Assembly (NCBI RefSeq): GCF_012641335.1 | Contig: NZ_JABAID010000015.1 | Coordinates: forward strand, 1 to 64,000 | Direction of reading: 5' to 3' | DNA: 64,000 nt | Source of the DNA: Novosphingobium sp. ERN07 | Lineage (GTDB): Bacteria > Pseudomonadota > Alphaproteobacteria > Sphingomonadales > Sphingomonadaceae | Part shown: positions 27,061 to 36,532 of the stretch, in pieces | How positions within the stretch are numbered: the stretch's first letter is position 1 | How the letters are laid out: each line of letters begins with the position of its first letter | The notes under the pieces: model-generated | Told to the model about the DNA's origin: nothing | What the model saw: only the letters and a program-made list of their open reading frames with translations | Database searches by the model: none | Made by a program: the position numbers and the translations under genes

Positions 27061-28075
27061 GCGCACCCGCCTCGCGCGCTTCGAACAGGCGATAGGCTTC
27101 TGCGCCTTGCGACAGCGGCAAGCGGTGGCTGATGTAGCGTTCCGGTTTCAGCCGTCCCGATGCGACCAGCGGGAACAGCGAGGGCAGTTCTTCCGGCACG
27201 GAGCAGGTGCCAATGCGGAAGGTCAGCCCGCCCGCAAAGGCGCGCTCCAGTGGGAAGGGGAAACGGCGCGATTGCTGGACGCCGATGACCGATACCGTGC
27301 CGCGCACGCGGACAAGACGCAGCGCCATGTCCACGGTAGCGTCAGAGCCGACCACTTCGACCACGCAATCAAGGCGCCTGCCAAGCGTGTCTTCCTTGAT
27401 CCGGGCCGCCGCTTCATCAGGATGCAGCGCGATGGCGCCGAGTGTTTCGGCCATAGCGCGGCGTTCGGGCACTGGATCGATGGCATAGACGACATGCGCA
27501 CCCATCACGAAGGCGCTTTCCACTGCCATCAGGCCAATCGGGCCAAGCCCGATCACGCCGACCGACGCACCGGGGCGGATATCGGCCTGCCTTGCGCCGA
27601 ACCATGCGGTAGCAAGGGCATCGGTCATCATCAGCGCCTGATCGCTGCTGACGCCTTCGGGAACGGGCACGGCGTTCGTGTCCGCCGCTGGCACGCGCAC
27701 GGCTTCGGCTTGCGATCCTTGCAGCTTTGCCGAAAGGCCATAGCAGCCAGAGGCATTGTTTTCGCAGGTGTTGACCACGCCGGAAAGGCACGACCGGCAG
27801 GCACCGCAGCCGACGGCAGCGGGGATCATCACCTTCTGGCCCACCTTCAGCCGATGAACGCCACGCCCCACTTCGACCACTTCACCCACGGCTTCGTGGC
27901 CGACGCAAAAGCCGGTGTCTTCGGAAAAGCCGTGGCCGTGATAGATGTGCAGGTCCGATCCGCAGATCGAGCAGGCATCGACCCTGACGATGGCATCGCG
28001 GTCAGACTGCGGCGTCGGATCGTCCATGCTTTCATGGCGAATGTCGCGCGCGCCGTAATAGCGAAGAGCCTTCAC
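27035..28075 (-). CDS. Zinc-dependent alcohol dehydrogenase (MDR family)
   Basis: A 346-residue medium-chain NAD(P)-dependent dehydrogenase. Catalytic zinc ligands are Cys38 (CSICGSD), the GHE motif (VGHEAVGE) and a later residue. The structural-zinc cysteines are CGACRSC and NTC. The Rossmann fold has GVIGLGPIGLMA. It overlaps the upstream SDR gene by 4 bp (ATGA), so the two enzymes are translationally coupled and probably act on successive steps or the same substrate class. Substrate unknown. Confidence 0.9.
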   Translation of the reverse strand: MKALRYYGARDIRHESMDDPTPQSDRDAIVRVDACSICGSDLHIYHGHGFSEDTGFCVGHEAVGEVVEVGRGVHRLKVGQKVMIPAAVGCGACRSCLSGVVNTCENNASGCYGLSAKLQGSQAEAVRVPAADTNAVPVPEGVSSDQALMMTDALATAWFGARQADIRPGASVGVIGLGPIGLMAVESAFVMGAHVVYAIDPVPERRAMAETLGAIALHPDEAAARIKEDTLGRRLDCVVEVVGSDATVDMALRLVRVRGTVSVIGVQQSRRFPFPLERAFAGGLTFRIGTCSVPEELPSLFPLVASGRLKPERYISHRLPLSQGAEAYRLFEAREAGALKMVLVPD

Positions 28076-28809
28076 AGCGTAAGCCCTCCATCGACGACAA
28101 GCGTGTGGCCGGTGACATAGGACGCCAGCGGCGAGGCAAGGAAGATCGCCGCGCCTGCCATGTCGGCTGGAGTGCCCATGCGGCGCTGCGGGATACTCGC
28201 CAGCGCGCCTTCAAGACGCTGCGGATTGGCGGTGGTGACTTTGGTCAGCTTGGTATCGACAAGGCCGGGTGCAAGGCCGTTGACGCGGATACCGTCAGCC
28301 GCAAAGGCTTGGCCAAGCGTCTTAGTCAGGCTGATCGCGCCTGCTTTCGATGCGGCATAGGCGGGATTGCCGATGTTGGCCTTAAGGCCGGAAACCGAAC
28401 TGACGATCACGATTGATCCTTTACTGTCAGCCAGTTGCGGGCGAAACTTCATCGCGCAGTGCATCACGCTGTCGAGGTTGACCGCCATCACCTTGTCCCA
28501 GCCTTCACGCGCAAACTCACCGCGTTTGTAAACCACGGTGCCCTGACACAGCACGAGGACATCGAGCGCGGGGAAGGGGAGCAAGGCAGCTTCCACCGCA
28601 TCGGGGTCGCCCACGTCGACGCAAGCGTAACCAAGGCCCGAAAGATCGGAACCATCGGCAGGATCGTAATCTGCGGCAGAGGCGCGGGTGCCCCAGACAT
28701 GAACCTCAGCGCCGCGCTGGCGAAAGGCGTGGGCCACGCCATTGCCGATGCCGCTGGAGCCGCCAACGACCAGCACCCGCTTGCCGGTGAAATCGGTATC
28801 GTCGATCAT
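28072..28809 (-). CDS. SDR family oxidoreductase
   Basis: A classical short-chain dehydrogenase of 245 residues: TGxxxGxG-like VVGGSSGIGNG at the N-terminus, catalytic Ser in IVIVSSVSG, and YAASKAG with the catalytic Tyr and Lys. The C-terminal PADMAGAAIFLASPLASYVTGHTLVVDGG is typical of FabG-like SDRs. It is the first gene of a two-gene unit with the zinc alcohol dehydrogenase. It follows the TonB receptor gene on the same strand, but a strong hairpin lies between. Confidence 0.92.
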   Translation of the reverse strand: MIDDTDFTGKRVLVVGGSSGIGNGVAHAFRQRGAEVHVWGTRASAADYDPADGSDLSGLGYACVDVGDPDAVEAALLPFPALDVLVLCQGTVVYKRGEFAREGWDKVMAVNLDSVMHCAMKFRPQLADSKGSIVIVSSVSGLKANIGNPAYAASKAGAISLTKTLGQAFAADGIRVNGLAPGLVDTKLTKVTTANPQRLEGALASIPQRRMGTPADMAGAAIFLASPLASYVTGHTLVVDGGLTL

Positions 28810-28873
28810 CGCTCTCCCTTTCGGTCGCTAATTGCGACTCTCACATGCAGACTAACCGCCTTGCCAAAATGCG

Positions 28874-28909
28874 AAAGGCCCCCGCCTTCGGATGAGGACG
28901 GGGGCCTTT
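28874..28909 (-). terminator. Terminator after the second TonB receptor gene
   Basis: A perfect 11-bp stem AAAGGCCCCCG (28874-28884) with 28899-28909. It lies just after the receptor stop codon and before the SDR start, separating two transcription units on the minus strand. Confidence 0.7.
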
Positions 28910-28928
28910 GCTGTCATGTTCTCTCGGC

Positions 28929-31355
28929 TCAGAAATTCGCGCGGACGCGGATGCCATAAGTGCGGGGGCTGCCGGGATAGGCGTTCCGGTCCCCCGTTTG
29001 CAGCGGCGTGGGGAAGGTCTGCGTGAACCATGTCTTGTCGAACAGGTTCTGCACCCAGCCTTCGATCAGAACGCCCGTCTGCGGCAGTTTGAAGCCAAGG
29101 TTGGCATTGACCAACGTCACCGGCCCTTGTTCGTCCAGCGTGGCGGTGCTGATCAATTGGCGGCTGGTATATTGGGCCTGAACGCGCGCCAGCAGGTTCA
29201 GATTATCGCCCAACGGCTGATCAAGATTGAGCGTGGCGTTGCCCGAAAACTTCGGCGTGAAGCGGAAGCGCGAGCCGGAAAGAACGGGGTCGATCCGGGC
29301 ATCGACGCCATACTTCGCGTGAGGAATCCATGTGCCGTCAAGGCCGAGCGTCAGCCCATCGGTCAACTGGAACATGTTTTCGATCTCTACGCCATAATCC
29401 TTGGCGGACTGGGCGTTCAGCACCGTGAAGCGCAGGCCGATGAACTGCGCAATCTGCAAATCGGACAGGTCGTAATAGAAGAATGCGATATTGGTGCGGG
29501 CGCGACCGTCCATATACTGGAACTTGCCACCCACTTCGAAAGCGTTGACCTTTTCCGGCTTGTATCGCGGATCAAGCGGGGCCTGCGCTGGGGCGTTGCC
29601 AAAGAATCCGGCGCGGATCGCTGCGGGCAGGGCGTTGTAAACTGCCGCGTTGTTGATCAGTGTGCCCGCCGCGTTCACGTCCATGTTCACGCCGCCCGCC
29701 TTGAAGCCACGGTTGTAGGTGGCATAGAGCATCACGTCGTTGGTCGGCCGGTATTGCAGGCCCAGCGTGCCCGAAAGCGCCTTGTTTGTGGAGGTTTCAT
29801 CGTAAGCTGGCGAGGGCGCTATGCCGAGTAGGGTGAACACGTCTGTCGGGATCGGGCGATAGAACGCATTGTTGAAGAAGCCGCGCTTCTTTTCGACCGA
29901 ATAGCGCAGGCCGGTGATCACGTTGAACTTGTCGTTCACCGCGAAATCGAGGTGGGCAAACCCGGCATAGGATTTGGCGGTGCCGCCCATGCGTTCGGTC
30001 GTCCACGTTCCGGGCCCGGCGAATGCGGTGCCGGGCGCGACGCCAAGGCTTGCAAAGATCGCGTCCCAATAGAACTGCGCCTGGCTGGCCCAGGGCAGGC
30101 TGCGGCCCATGCGCAGCTTTTCGTCCGAGAAGAACGCACCGATTACCGCTTCGGCATTCAGCGCAGGAATCTTGGTGTTATAGACCAATTCCTGCGAAAT
30201 GAAGCGGCTTGAAAAGCTCTCGTTATAGCGGAAGATGTCCGCGCCAGAGAAATCGGGATCGAGATCGCGCTGGTCCACGGTGAACTTGCGCACCGAGGTT
30301 ATCGATTTGAGTGTGCCTTCACCGATCTGCGCATCGATCAGCAGTGTGCCGCCGTAATCCTCGATCTCCTGATTGCCATCGCCGTTCAGCGTCTGCTGGA
30401 ATTTCGATGGATCGCGCGCAGGAAGCACGCGGCCCGTTGGCGTCATCGCAGTGGCAGGGATCAGTCCGGCCAGAACGCCAAGGAATTGCTGGCTGCTCGA
30501 AGGCTGGAAGCGGGTGAGCAGGTCGATGATCGGCTGGGTGGGGCCATCTACGAACGCCGAGGTCGCATAGCAGCAATTGCCATCGCTGAACGAATAGTCG
30601 CCAATCAGGCGAATGGTGAGGTTCTCGTCGGGTTCAAACAGAAGCTGGCCTTTGACCGCACGGGTCTTGGTGCCGTTCAGATCCTTGCCGGTGGTGCTAT
30701 CGGTAAAGAACCCGTCCTGATGCGAAAACAGCCCGGCAAGGCGAACTGCCACCTTGTCGGACAGGGGCGTCGTTACGGCACCGCGCGCGATCAGCGTGTC
30801 ATAATTCGCGTAAGTCACTTCGGCCACGCCGCTGGCTTCGTTGAGCGATGGCGCGGCGGAGCTGAGCAGCAGCGCGCCGGCGGTGGTATTCTTGCCGAAC
30901 AGCGTGCCTTGCGGACCGCGCAGCACTTGCAGGTTTTCGATATCGAGGAAGTTCTGAAGCGCAGCGGCGGCGCGGGTGCGATAGACGCCATCGATGAACA
31001 CACCGACAGACCCTTCGAACGAACGACTGTTGCCGGTGGTGCCTAGGCCGCGAATGATCAGGTTGGCGCTCGATGTGGCGATATTGGTCACGCGGAAGCT
31101 GATCGAAGGGCTGATCGCCTGAATGTTCGCCACATTCTCCACGCGGGCCTGCGCCAGCGTTTCGGAATTGGCGGCGGTGATCGCGATGGGCACATCCTGC
31201 AGGTTTTCCGTGCGGCGCTGCGCGGTAACGATGATTTCGGCCAGACCGGTGGATGCAGGTTGATCTTCGGCCTGCTGTGCCAGCGCGATGTTCGGCATGA
31301 CCATAGCGGCGATCACTGCGCCCAAAGCTGTGCCGCGTGAATAAAGCGTTTTCAT
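28929..31355 (-). CDS. TonB-dependent receptor
   Basis: An outer-membrane transporter of 808 residues. The signal peptide ends NIALAQ (about residue 26). The plug begins GLAEIIVTAQRRTENLQDVPIAI and includes IENLQVLRGPQGTLFGKNTTAGA. The barrel ends YGIRVRANF. The start at 31355 is fixed by GGGAGGTAGG immediately upstream; a longer reading has no support. It is divergent from an AraC-type regulator 166 bp away and flanked by dehydrogenases and CoA-linked enzymes, so it probably imports the compound degraded by this cluster. Confidence 0.94.
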   Translation of the reverse strand: MKTLYSRGTALGAVIAAMVMPNIALAQQAEDQPASTGLAEIIVTAQRRTENLQDVPIAITAANSETLAQARVENVANIQAISPSISFRVTNIATSSANLIIRGLGTTGNSRSFEGSVGVFIDGVYRTRAAAALQNFLDIENLQVLRGPQGTLFGKNTTAGALLLSSAAPSLNEASGVAEVTYANYDTLIARGAVTTPLSDKVAVRLAGLFSHQDGFFTDSTTGKDLNGTKTRAVKGQLLFEPDENLTIRLIGDYSFSDGNCCYATSAFVDGPTQPIIDLLTRFQPSSSQQFLGVLAGLIPATAMTPTGRVLPARDPSKFQQTLNGDGNQEIEDYGGTLLIDAQIGEGTLKSITSVRKFTVDQRDLDPDFSGADIFRYNESFSSRFISQELVYNTKIPALNAEAVIGAFFSDEKLRMGRSLPWASQAQFYWDAIFASLGVAPGTAFAGPGTWTTERMGGTAKSYAGFAHLDFAVNDKFNVITGLRYSVEKKRGFFNNAFYRPIPTDVFTLLGIAPSPAYDETSTNKALSGTLGLQYRPTNDVMLYATYNRGFKAGGVNMDVNAAGTLINNAAVYNALPAAIRAGFFGNAPAQAPLDPRYKPEKVNAFEVGGKFQYMDGRARTNIAFFYYDLSDLQIAQFIGLRFTVLNAQSAKDYGVEIENMFQLTDGLTLGLDGTWIPHAKYGVDARIDPVLSGSRFRFTPKFSGNATLNLDQPLGDNLNLLARVQAQYTSRQLISTATLDEQGPVTLVNANLGFKLPQTGVLIEGWVQNLFDKTWFTQTFPTPLQTGDRNAYPGSPRTYGIRVRANF

Positions 31356-31480
31356 CCTACCTCCCAATGCCGGCCTTTGTGGCGGCTTATGCTGGATTGG
31401 CCTGCGCTTGCTGTTCAGGCTGGTCTTGCCAGACTGGACAGTGGCAGGTCGCAGGAGCATTGTGCGTTTAATCGCTTAAT

Positions 31481-31496
31481 TGATCTTGACGGATCA
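31481..31496. promoter_or_regulatory. Inverted repeat between TonB receptor and AraC-type regulator genes
   Basis: TGATC-TTGACG-GATCA (31481-31496), 5-bp arms, lies in the divergent promoter region. It could bind the AraC regulator, although such sites are more often direct repeats. Confidence 0.3.
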
Positions 31497-31521
31497 TGCC
31501 GCAGTATTGTCAAATCACTTC

Positions 31522-32571
31522 ATGGACGATTCAGACACCGGTCTCGCGCACGCCAGTGCCATGCGCCAGTTTTCGCAGTTCGCGGAAGTTGCAGGGCTTG
31601 ACCTGCGCCGGATCTGCCCGCCCGAACTCTACGCTTTTGTCGAGCAGGCGCGTGATGCGGAATGGCTGCCCGCCAGCGCGCATGTCGATGTGTTGCAGGT
31701 CGCCTCGATTGCATCGGCGCGGCCTGACCTGGGCGTCGCATTCTCGATGTGGTGCAATGTGCGTGGGTTTGGGCCGGTGAGCCTGCTGTGGGATCACTGT
31801 TCGACGCTGGACGAAGCGACTCGCCTGACGCGCCGCTACATGCACCTGGAAAGCGCTGCGATGCGTTCAAACACCGATATCACCGGCCACGAAGCCGCAA
31901 TCCGGCACGTGCTGATGGTGCCTGCGCAGTATGGCGGCTCGCAGTTCTTGCAAGCAACGTTGACCCTGCAATTGCGTATCACCCGGATGATGTTGGGTGA
32001 GGAATGGACCCCGATCCGGCTTGAACTGGACCACCCCGCGCCAGCCAGCCACCGCTATCATCAGGCGGTGTTCCGCTGCCCGGTGGAATTCAACGCAGAC
32101 CGCTGCGCGCTGGTATTCCGCAAATCCGATCTTCATCGCACGTCGCCGCGCAGCAATCCGAACATGCGCCAGTATCTTGAACGGCAACTGGCGCAGGCCG
32201 ACAGCCAGTGGCCGGGTGATCTCATGCAGCAGGTGCGTTATTTCATCGCCAGCAACCTGACCGAGCGGCGGGCCAATCTGCCCCATGTGGCAAGCCTTGT
32301 CGGCCTATCGCCGCAAAGCCTGCAACGCCGTCTGGCAGAGCGGGATACCACCTTTGCCACGATCCTTGAAGAGGTGCGCAAACGGACTGCCGATGAATAC
32401 TTCCGCACGGCCCGCCGCCCTAATCTGACCGAGCTTTCGCACCGGCTGGGCTATACCGATGCCAGCGCGGCCAGCCGCTTTTTGCGCCAGCACATGTCAA
32501 CCGGCGCGCGTGCGCTGATGGCGCAGACGCGAGCCAGCAAATCGATGCAGCCGACGCGGCTAATTGCCTGA
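31522..32571 (+). CDS. AraC family transcriptional regulator
   Basis: A 349-residue activator-type protein. Residues about 20-210 match the arabinose-binding-like ligand domain of the OruR/ArgR-type AraC subgroup. The C-terminal double helix-turn-helix is visible in LPHVASLVGLSPQSLQRRLAERDTTF and LTELSHRLGYTDASAASRFL. The ATG MDDSDTG (31522) is preferred to an upstream TTG. Divergent from the TonB receptor gene, its likely target. The 3' end overlaps the convergent LysR gene by 12 bp. Confidence 0.9.
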   Translation: MDDSDTGLAHASAMRQFSQFAEVAGLDLRRICPPELYAFVEQARDAEWLPASAHVDVLQVASIASARPDLGVAFSMWCNVRGFGPVSLLWDHCSTLDEATRLTRRYMHLESAAMRSNTDITGHEAAIRHVLMVPAQYGGSQFLQATLTLQLRITRMMLGEEWTPIRLELDHPAPASHRYHQAVFRCPVEFNADRCALVFRKSDLHRTSPRSNPNMRQYLERQLAQADSQWPGDLMQQVRYFIASNLTERRANLPHVASLVGLSPQSLQRRLAERDTTFATILEEVRKRTADEYFRTARRPNLTELSHRLGYTDASAASRFLRQHMSTGARALMAQTRASKSMQPTRLIA

Positions 32572-33528
32572 TTTTTCGGGGATGAGCGTGGCACCAAGCG
32601 CCCATAACCGGTCTTCCACCGGTGCGCGCAATTTGCGGTTGCTGCGCAGAATGGCGAGCTCCGTGCGGACATCAAGGCCGGTCACCGCACGATAGACCAC
32701 GTTGCCGCGATCGCGCGGGCGGAACTGCGCAACCGAAATTGCAGGGATGCGGTATTCGCGGCAATAGCGCTCCAGTGCGAAAGCGTGGGCTTCGGGCGGG
32801 AGGAAGCCGGTGGCCCCCGCAGCGGAAAGCCATGCGGAGATCGGCCCGTAGAGGCTCCGGCCATGCAACGGCGCGAGCATAGCGATCACGCATCCGGCCA
32901 AGGCTTCGGCGGGGATTACATCGAAGCAGGCAAGGGGGTGTTCTTCGGGAACGGCAAGGCCGATCGGCTCGTCGCTGATCGTATGGCGCGGCAAGCCGTC
33001 GGGCATTTCCAGTTCGCCTGCACCTTCACCCGCCATGTCCGCCAGATAGCGCTGGTGCGGCACGGCGGCGGCCACGATCATCGCCATGTCGATGGTGCCG
33101 TTTAGCAGCCCTGCACACAGCGAATTGACAAAGCCGTTGTCCACTTTCAGCGCGATATCCGGCATTTCGCGGGCGATGGCCGATAGCAGGGCGGCATGTT
33201 CGGGCAGTTCGAAAGTATAGATCGGCGCGCCCAGCACGATGCGCCGATCAGGCCGCGCCCGCCATGAGGCCAGTTGCGCCGCGAAGGCATCGGCTTGGGC
33301 CATGAAGGCTCGTGCCTCATCCAGCAACGCCTTGCCAACAGGCGAGAGCAGGACGGCGCGGGTGATGCGATCAAACAGGCGATGGCCCACCTGCTGTTCC
33401 AGTTTGCGAATCTGCGCCGAAAGGCTCGGCTGGGTCAAATTCATGCGTTTTGCCGCACGACCGAAGCTGAGTTCCTGCGCAAGGGCGAGGAAACAGCGGA
33501 GCGCCTTGATATCGACATCAGTCTGCAT
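32560..33528 (-). CDS. LysR family transcriptional regulator
   Basis: A 322-residue LTTR. The N-terminal winged helix-turn-helix reads LRCFLALAQELSFGRAAKRMNLTQPSLSAQIRKLEQQVGHRLFDR. The effector-binding domain (about 90-300) follows. It is divergent from the thiolase-like/CoA-transferase operon, and the 113-bp intergenic region holds a perfect T-N11-A palindrome, so it very probably controls that operon and itself. Confidence 0.93.
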   Translation of the reverse strand: MQTDVDIKALRCFLALAQELSFGRAAKRMNLTQPSLSAQIRKLEQQVGHRLFDRITRAVLLSPVGKALLDEARAFMAQADAFAAQLASWRARPDRRIVLGAPIYTFELPEHAALLSAIAREMPDIALKVDNGFVNSLCAGLLNGTIDMAMIVAAAVPHQRYLADMAGEGAGELEMPDGLPRHTISDEPIGLAVPEEHPLACFDVIPAEALAGCVIAMLAPLHGRSLYGPISAWLSAAGATGFLPPEAHAFALERYCREYRIPAISVAQFRPRDRGNVVYRAVTGLDVRTELAILRSNRKLRAPVEDRLWALGATLIPEKSGN

Positions 33529-33553
33529 GGTCGCAGATATATTGGAATGCCCT

Positions 33554-33576
33554 ATAAATCGAAAGATTAAATTTAT
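33554..33576. promoter_or_regulatory. LysR-type binding site (T-N11-A palindrome)
   Basis: ATAAAT (33554-33559), 11 nt, ATTTAT (33571-33576): a perfect 6-bp dyad matching the LTTR box T-N11-A. It lies 25 bp from the LysR start and about 65 bp from the thiolase-like gene. Confidence 0.7.
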
Positions 33577-33641
33577 TGGACGCTGCGCCGGGCGGCCTTT
33601 AGCCTTCGGGCAAAGCTGCCAATCCAGCGGGAGAGAAGCGA

Positions 33642-35189
33642 ATGCAGGTGCCCGATACCACGCCGGTCATCGTCGGCGTTGGCCAGTACGTCGAACGGAT
33701 CGATGCGCCGGATTATGCAGGGCTGTCGTTTGCAGATTTGTCAGCAAGGGCAGCGGCAGCAGCATTGCAAGACACCGGCGCGATGGCAGAGGTTGCAGCC
33801 CTGGTAAAAGCGGTCGGCGCTGTCCGCACGTTCGAGGAATCGGGCGCAATGCAGGTGCCGTTTGGCCGGGCCGAGCACATGCCGCTGGCCGTGGCGCGGC
33901 GGCTGGGGATTATGCCTTCGGTTGCCATTCTGGAGAAGGTTGGCGGGCAATCGCCCTTGGCGCTGTTGGCCGATCTAGGGGGGCGCATTGCGCGCGGTGA
34001 AGTGCCCGCAGCCTTGATGTTCGGCAGCGAGGCGATCTCTACGGTGCGGCATCTTGTGACCAAAGGCGAAAGCCGTGATTGGGCTGAGAGCGACGATCCA
34101 GAAGCGATTGGCTGCGCATGGATCGACAAGGGCATGGGCTTTGAAGGCACACTGTCGGCCCTGAGCATAGCCCACGGCATTCGTGCACCCGTTACCGCTT
34201 ATGCCTTGTGCGAAAATGCCCGGCGGGCGCGGCTAGGTCTTTCGCGCCACGACTATGCGATGGAAATGGGCCACCTGTTCGCGCCTTTCACCCGCGTGGC
34301 GGCAGACAACCCCTACAGCGCGGCCGCCGTTACCCCGATGAGCGCGCAGGAAATCGCTACACCATCGGACCGCAACCGCATGATTGCAGACCCTTATCCG
34401 CTGAAGCTCGTATCGCGCGATCAGGTGAACCAGGCGGCGGCAGTTGTTCTCATGTCTGTTCAGGCCGCACGTGAGGCTGGCGTGCCGGAGGACAAGTGGG
34501 TCTATCTGCACGGCGCAGCGCTGGCGAATGAGCGGGAGATTCTCGATCGTCTCGACATTGGCGGGTATCCTGCTGCAAATGCTGCCATCGCTTCCGCCCT
34601 TGCAGCCGCGGGGAAGCAGGCTGCCGACATGCAGGTTTTTGACTTCTATTCCTGCTTCCCGGTGCCCGTGTTCAACGCTGCCATCGATGGCCTTGGCCTT
34701 TCGCCCGATGATCCGCGCGGGCTGACCGTTACGGGCGGGCTGCCCTATTTCGGCGGGGCCGGAAACAACTACTCGATGCACGCCTTCGCCACGATGGCAG
34801 AGCGGCTGCGCGCCGCACCCGGCAGCTTCGGCATGGTGGGGCTGAACGGCGGCTTCCAGTCGAAATACGGCGCGGCGGTCCTGTCCACTGCGCCGCGCGA
34901 TTGGCCGGGGTGTGAAAGCGCCGGGATACAGGCCACGCTTGATGCCGCGCCCAAGGCAGTGCTGGCCGATGTGGCGCAAGGTGCGGGCCGGATCGGCACC
35001 TATACGGTCACGTACGTCAAGGGCGTGCCCGAACAGGTCATCGTCATAGGCGACCTGGATCACGGTGGCCGGTTCATCGCCACAAGCCGCGAGGCCGACG
35101 CCATCGCCACGGCACTTGCAGACGATCCCATCGGGCGCGCGGTCAGCGTCGCACCGGGCGAGAAGCGCAACCAGTTCACTTTTGCCTGA
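33642..35189 (+). CDS. SCP2-thiolase-like protein (acetyl-CoA acetyltransferase-like), no nucleophilic Cys
   Basis: A 515-residue thiolase-fold protein with an extra C-terminal domain (about 410-515), as in the thiolase-like protein type 1 group. The N-terminal strand PVIVGVGQYVER and GGLPYFGGAGNNYSMHA match this group. At the position of the thiolase nucleophile (usually CGSG) the sequence is EKVGGQSPLALL with no Cys, so classical thiolysis by a Cys is unlikely. It may be a CoA-ester-binding or hydratase-associated protein in side-chain or aromatic-acid breakdown. The next gene, 10 bp on, is a CoA-transferase. Confidence 0.85.
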   Translation: MQVPDTTPVIVGVGQYVERIDAPDYAGLSFADLSARAAAAALQDTGAMAEVAALVKAVGAVRTFEESGAMQVPFGRAEHMPLAVARRLGIMPSVAILEKVGGQSPLALLADLGGRIARGEVPAALMFGSEAISTVRHLVTKGESRDWAESDDPEAIGCAWIDKGMGFEGTLSALSIAHGIRAPVTAYALCENARRARLGLSRHDYAMEMGHLFAPFTRVAADNPYSAAAVTPMSAQEIATPSDRNRMIADPYPLKLVSRDQVNQAAAVVLMSVQAAREAGVPEDKWVYLHGAALANEREILDRLDIGGYPAANAAIASALAAAGKQAADMQVFDFYSCFPVPVFNAAIDGLGLSPDDPRGLTVTGGLPYFGGAGNNYSMHAFATMAERLRAAPGSFGMVGLNGGFQSKYGAAVLSTAPRDWPGCESAGIQATLDAAPKAVLADVAQGAGRIGTYTVTYVKGVPEQVIVIGDLDHGGRFIATSREADAIATALADDPIGRAVSVAPGEKRNQFTFA

Positions 35190-35199
35190 GGACGCTGCG

Positions 35200-36384
35200 A
35201 TGAATCAAAAGCCGGTGATGCTCGAAGGCGTTCGCGTGGTCGATCTGACCACCGTGGTCTTCGGCCCTTATGCCACCCAGATTTTAGCCGATCTTGGTGC
35301 CGATGTGATCAAGGTGGAATCGCCGGGAATTGGCGATGCGTTTCGCTGGTCGGGCAAGGCTGCGGTAACGCCGGGCATGGCACCGGCATGGATGGCGCTG
35401 AACCGTGGCAAGAAATCCATCGCGCTCGATCTGAAGACCGAGGCGGACCGCGAGGTGATGCTGGGCCTGCTGCGCGATGCGGATATCTTCGTCGTCAACG
35501 TGCGCGGCAAGGCGCTGGCGCGCATCGGGCTGGATTACGCCAGCCTCAAGGCGATCAATCCGGGGCTGATCTATGTCCACTGCGTCGGCTTTGGGCAGGA
35601 TGGGCCTTATGCCGATCTACAGGCCTATGACGACGTAATTCAGGCGGCGACGGGCACCACCACGCTTCTGCCGCGTGTCGACCAGAACCCCCAGCCACGC
35701 TATCTGCCGTCGCTGATCGCAGACAAGGTTGCCGGGCTTCATGCCGCTTATGCCGCACTTGCCGCCGTGGTCCACAAACAGCGCACGGGCGAGGGGCAGC
35801 ATATCGAAGTGCCGATGTTCGAGGTGTTTTCCAGCTTCATGCTGCTGGAGCACCTTGGCGGGCTGAGCTTCGATCCGCCCAATGCGCCTGCGGGATACTT
35901 CCGCCAGATTGACCCGGATCGCCAGCCGTTCCCCACGGTGGACGGCCATATCAGTATCGTGACCTATGATGATGGTGCGGTTCAGCGCATCTTCGCCTTG
36001 CTTGATCAGCCCGATTTCCTTGCCACCAATGGTCTGGGCACCCCGCAGGAGCGGCTGCGAGGCATGTCTGCGATCTATCAGGGCATCGCCCGGTTCACGC
36101 CCGGCTTCAGCACCGCCGAACTTTTGCGCCGTTGCAACGAAGCCCAGATCCCCGCGCAGGCCGTGCGCGATCTGGGCGATGTGATGGACGATCCGCACTT
36201 GCGCGATGTCGGTTTTTTCCAGCGGCGCGAACATCCGGTGGAAGGTGCATGGTTCCAGCAATCGGCCCCTGTGCGATTCTCGGTTGCGGAACATGGTAAA
36301 CAGATTGCACCGCCTCCGCTGCACTCTGAGCATGAAACAAGCGTCAGAAATCAAGGGTGGAAGGCGTTTGACAGCGTAGAGTGA
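35200..36384 (+). CDS. Family III CoA-transferase (CaiB/BaiF type)
   Basis: A 394-residue enzyme that moves CoA between carboxylic acids. Family features: LEGVRVVDLTTVVFGPYATQILADLGADVIKVE at the N-terminus, RGKKSIALDLK, and the catalytic Asp in AYDDVIQAATG (about residue 150), matching the formyl-CoA transferase Asp. The ATG at 35200 has AGGA upstream. It forms an operon with the thiolase-like gene (10-bp gap) under the LysR site. The pair would activate an acid to its CoA ester and process it. Confidence 0.9.
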   Translation: MNQKPVMLEGVRVVDLTTVVFGPYATQILADLGADVIKVESPGIGDAFRWSGKAAVTPGMAPAWMALNRGKKSIALDLKTEADREVMLGLLRDADIFVVNVRGKALARIGLDYASLKAINPGLIYVHCVGFGQDGPYADLQAYDDVIQAATGTTTLLPRVDQNPQPRYLPSLIADKVAGLHAAYAALAAVVHKQRTGEGQHIEVPMFEVFSSFMLLEHLGGLSFDPPNAPAGYFRQIDPDRQPFPTVDGHISIVTYDDGAVQRIFALLDQPDFLATNGLGTPQERLRGMSAIYQGIARFTPGFSTAELLRRCNEAQIPAQAVRDLGDVMDDPHLRDVGFFQRREHPVEGAWFQQSAPVRFSVAEHGKQIAPPPLHSEHETSVRNQGWKAFDSVE

Positions 36385-36532
36385 GGTTAATTCGGCCGAA
36401 GCTGGGACGTTAGCAATTCTGCGTATTAAAAATAAATGACATTTAAGTGAATTTTATATAACATTAGGACTCTGGAAACCGCTAGGGTCGCTTCTGGCAC
36501 AGTTGTCAGTACCAGAAGGCAGACTGAGCGAG

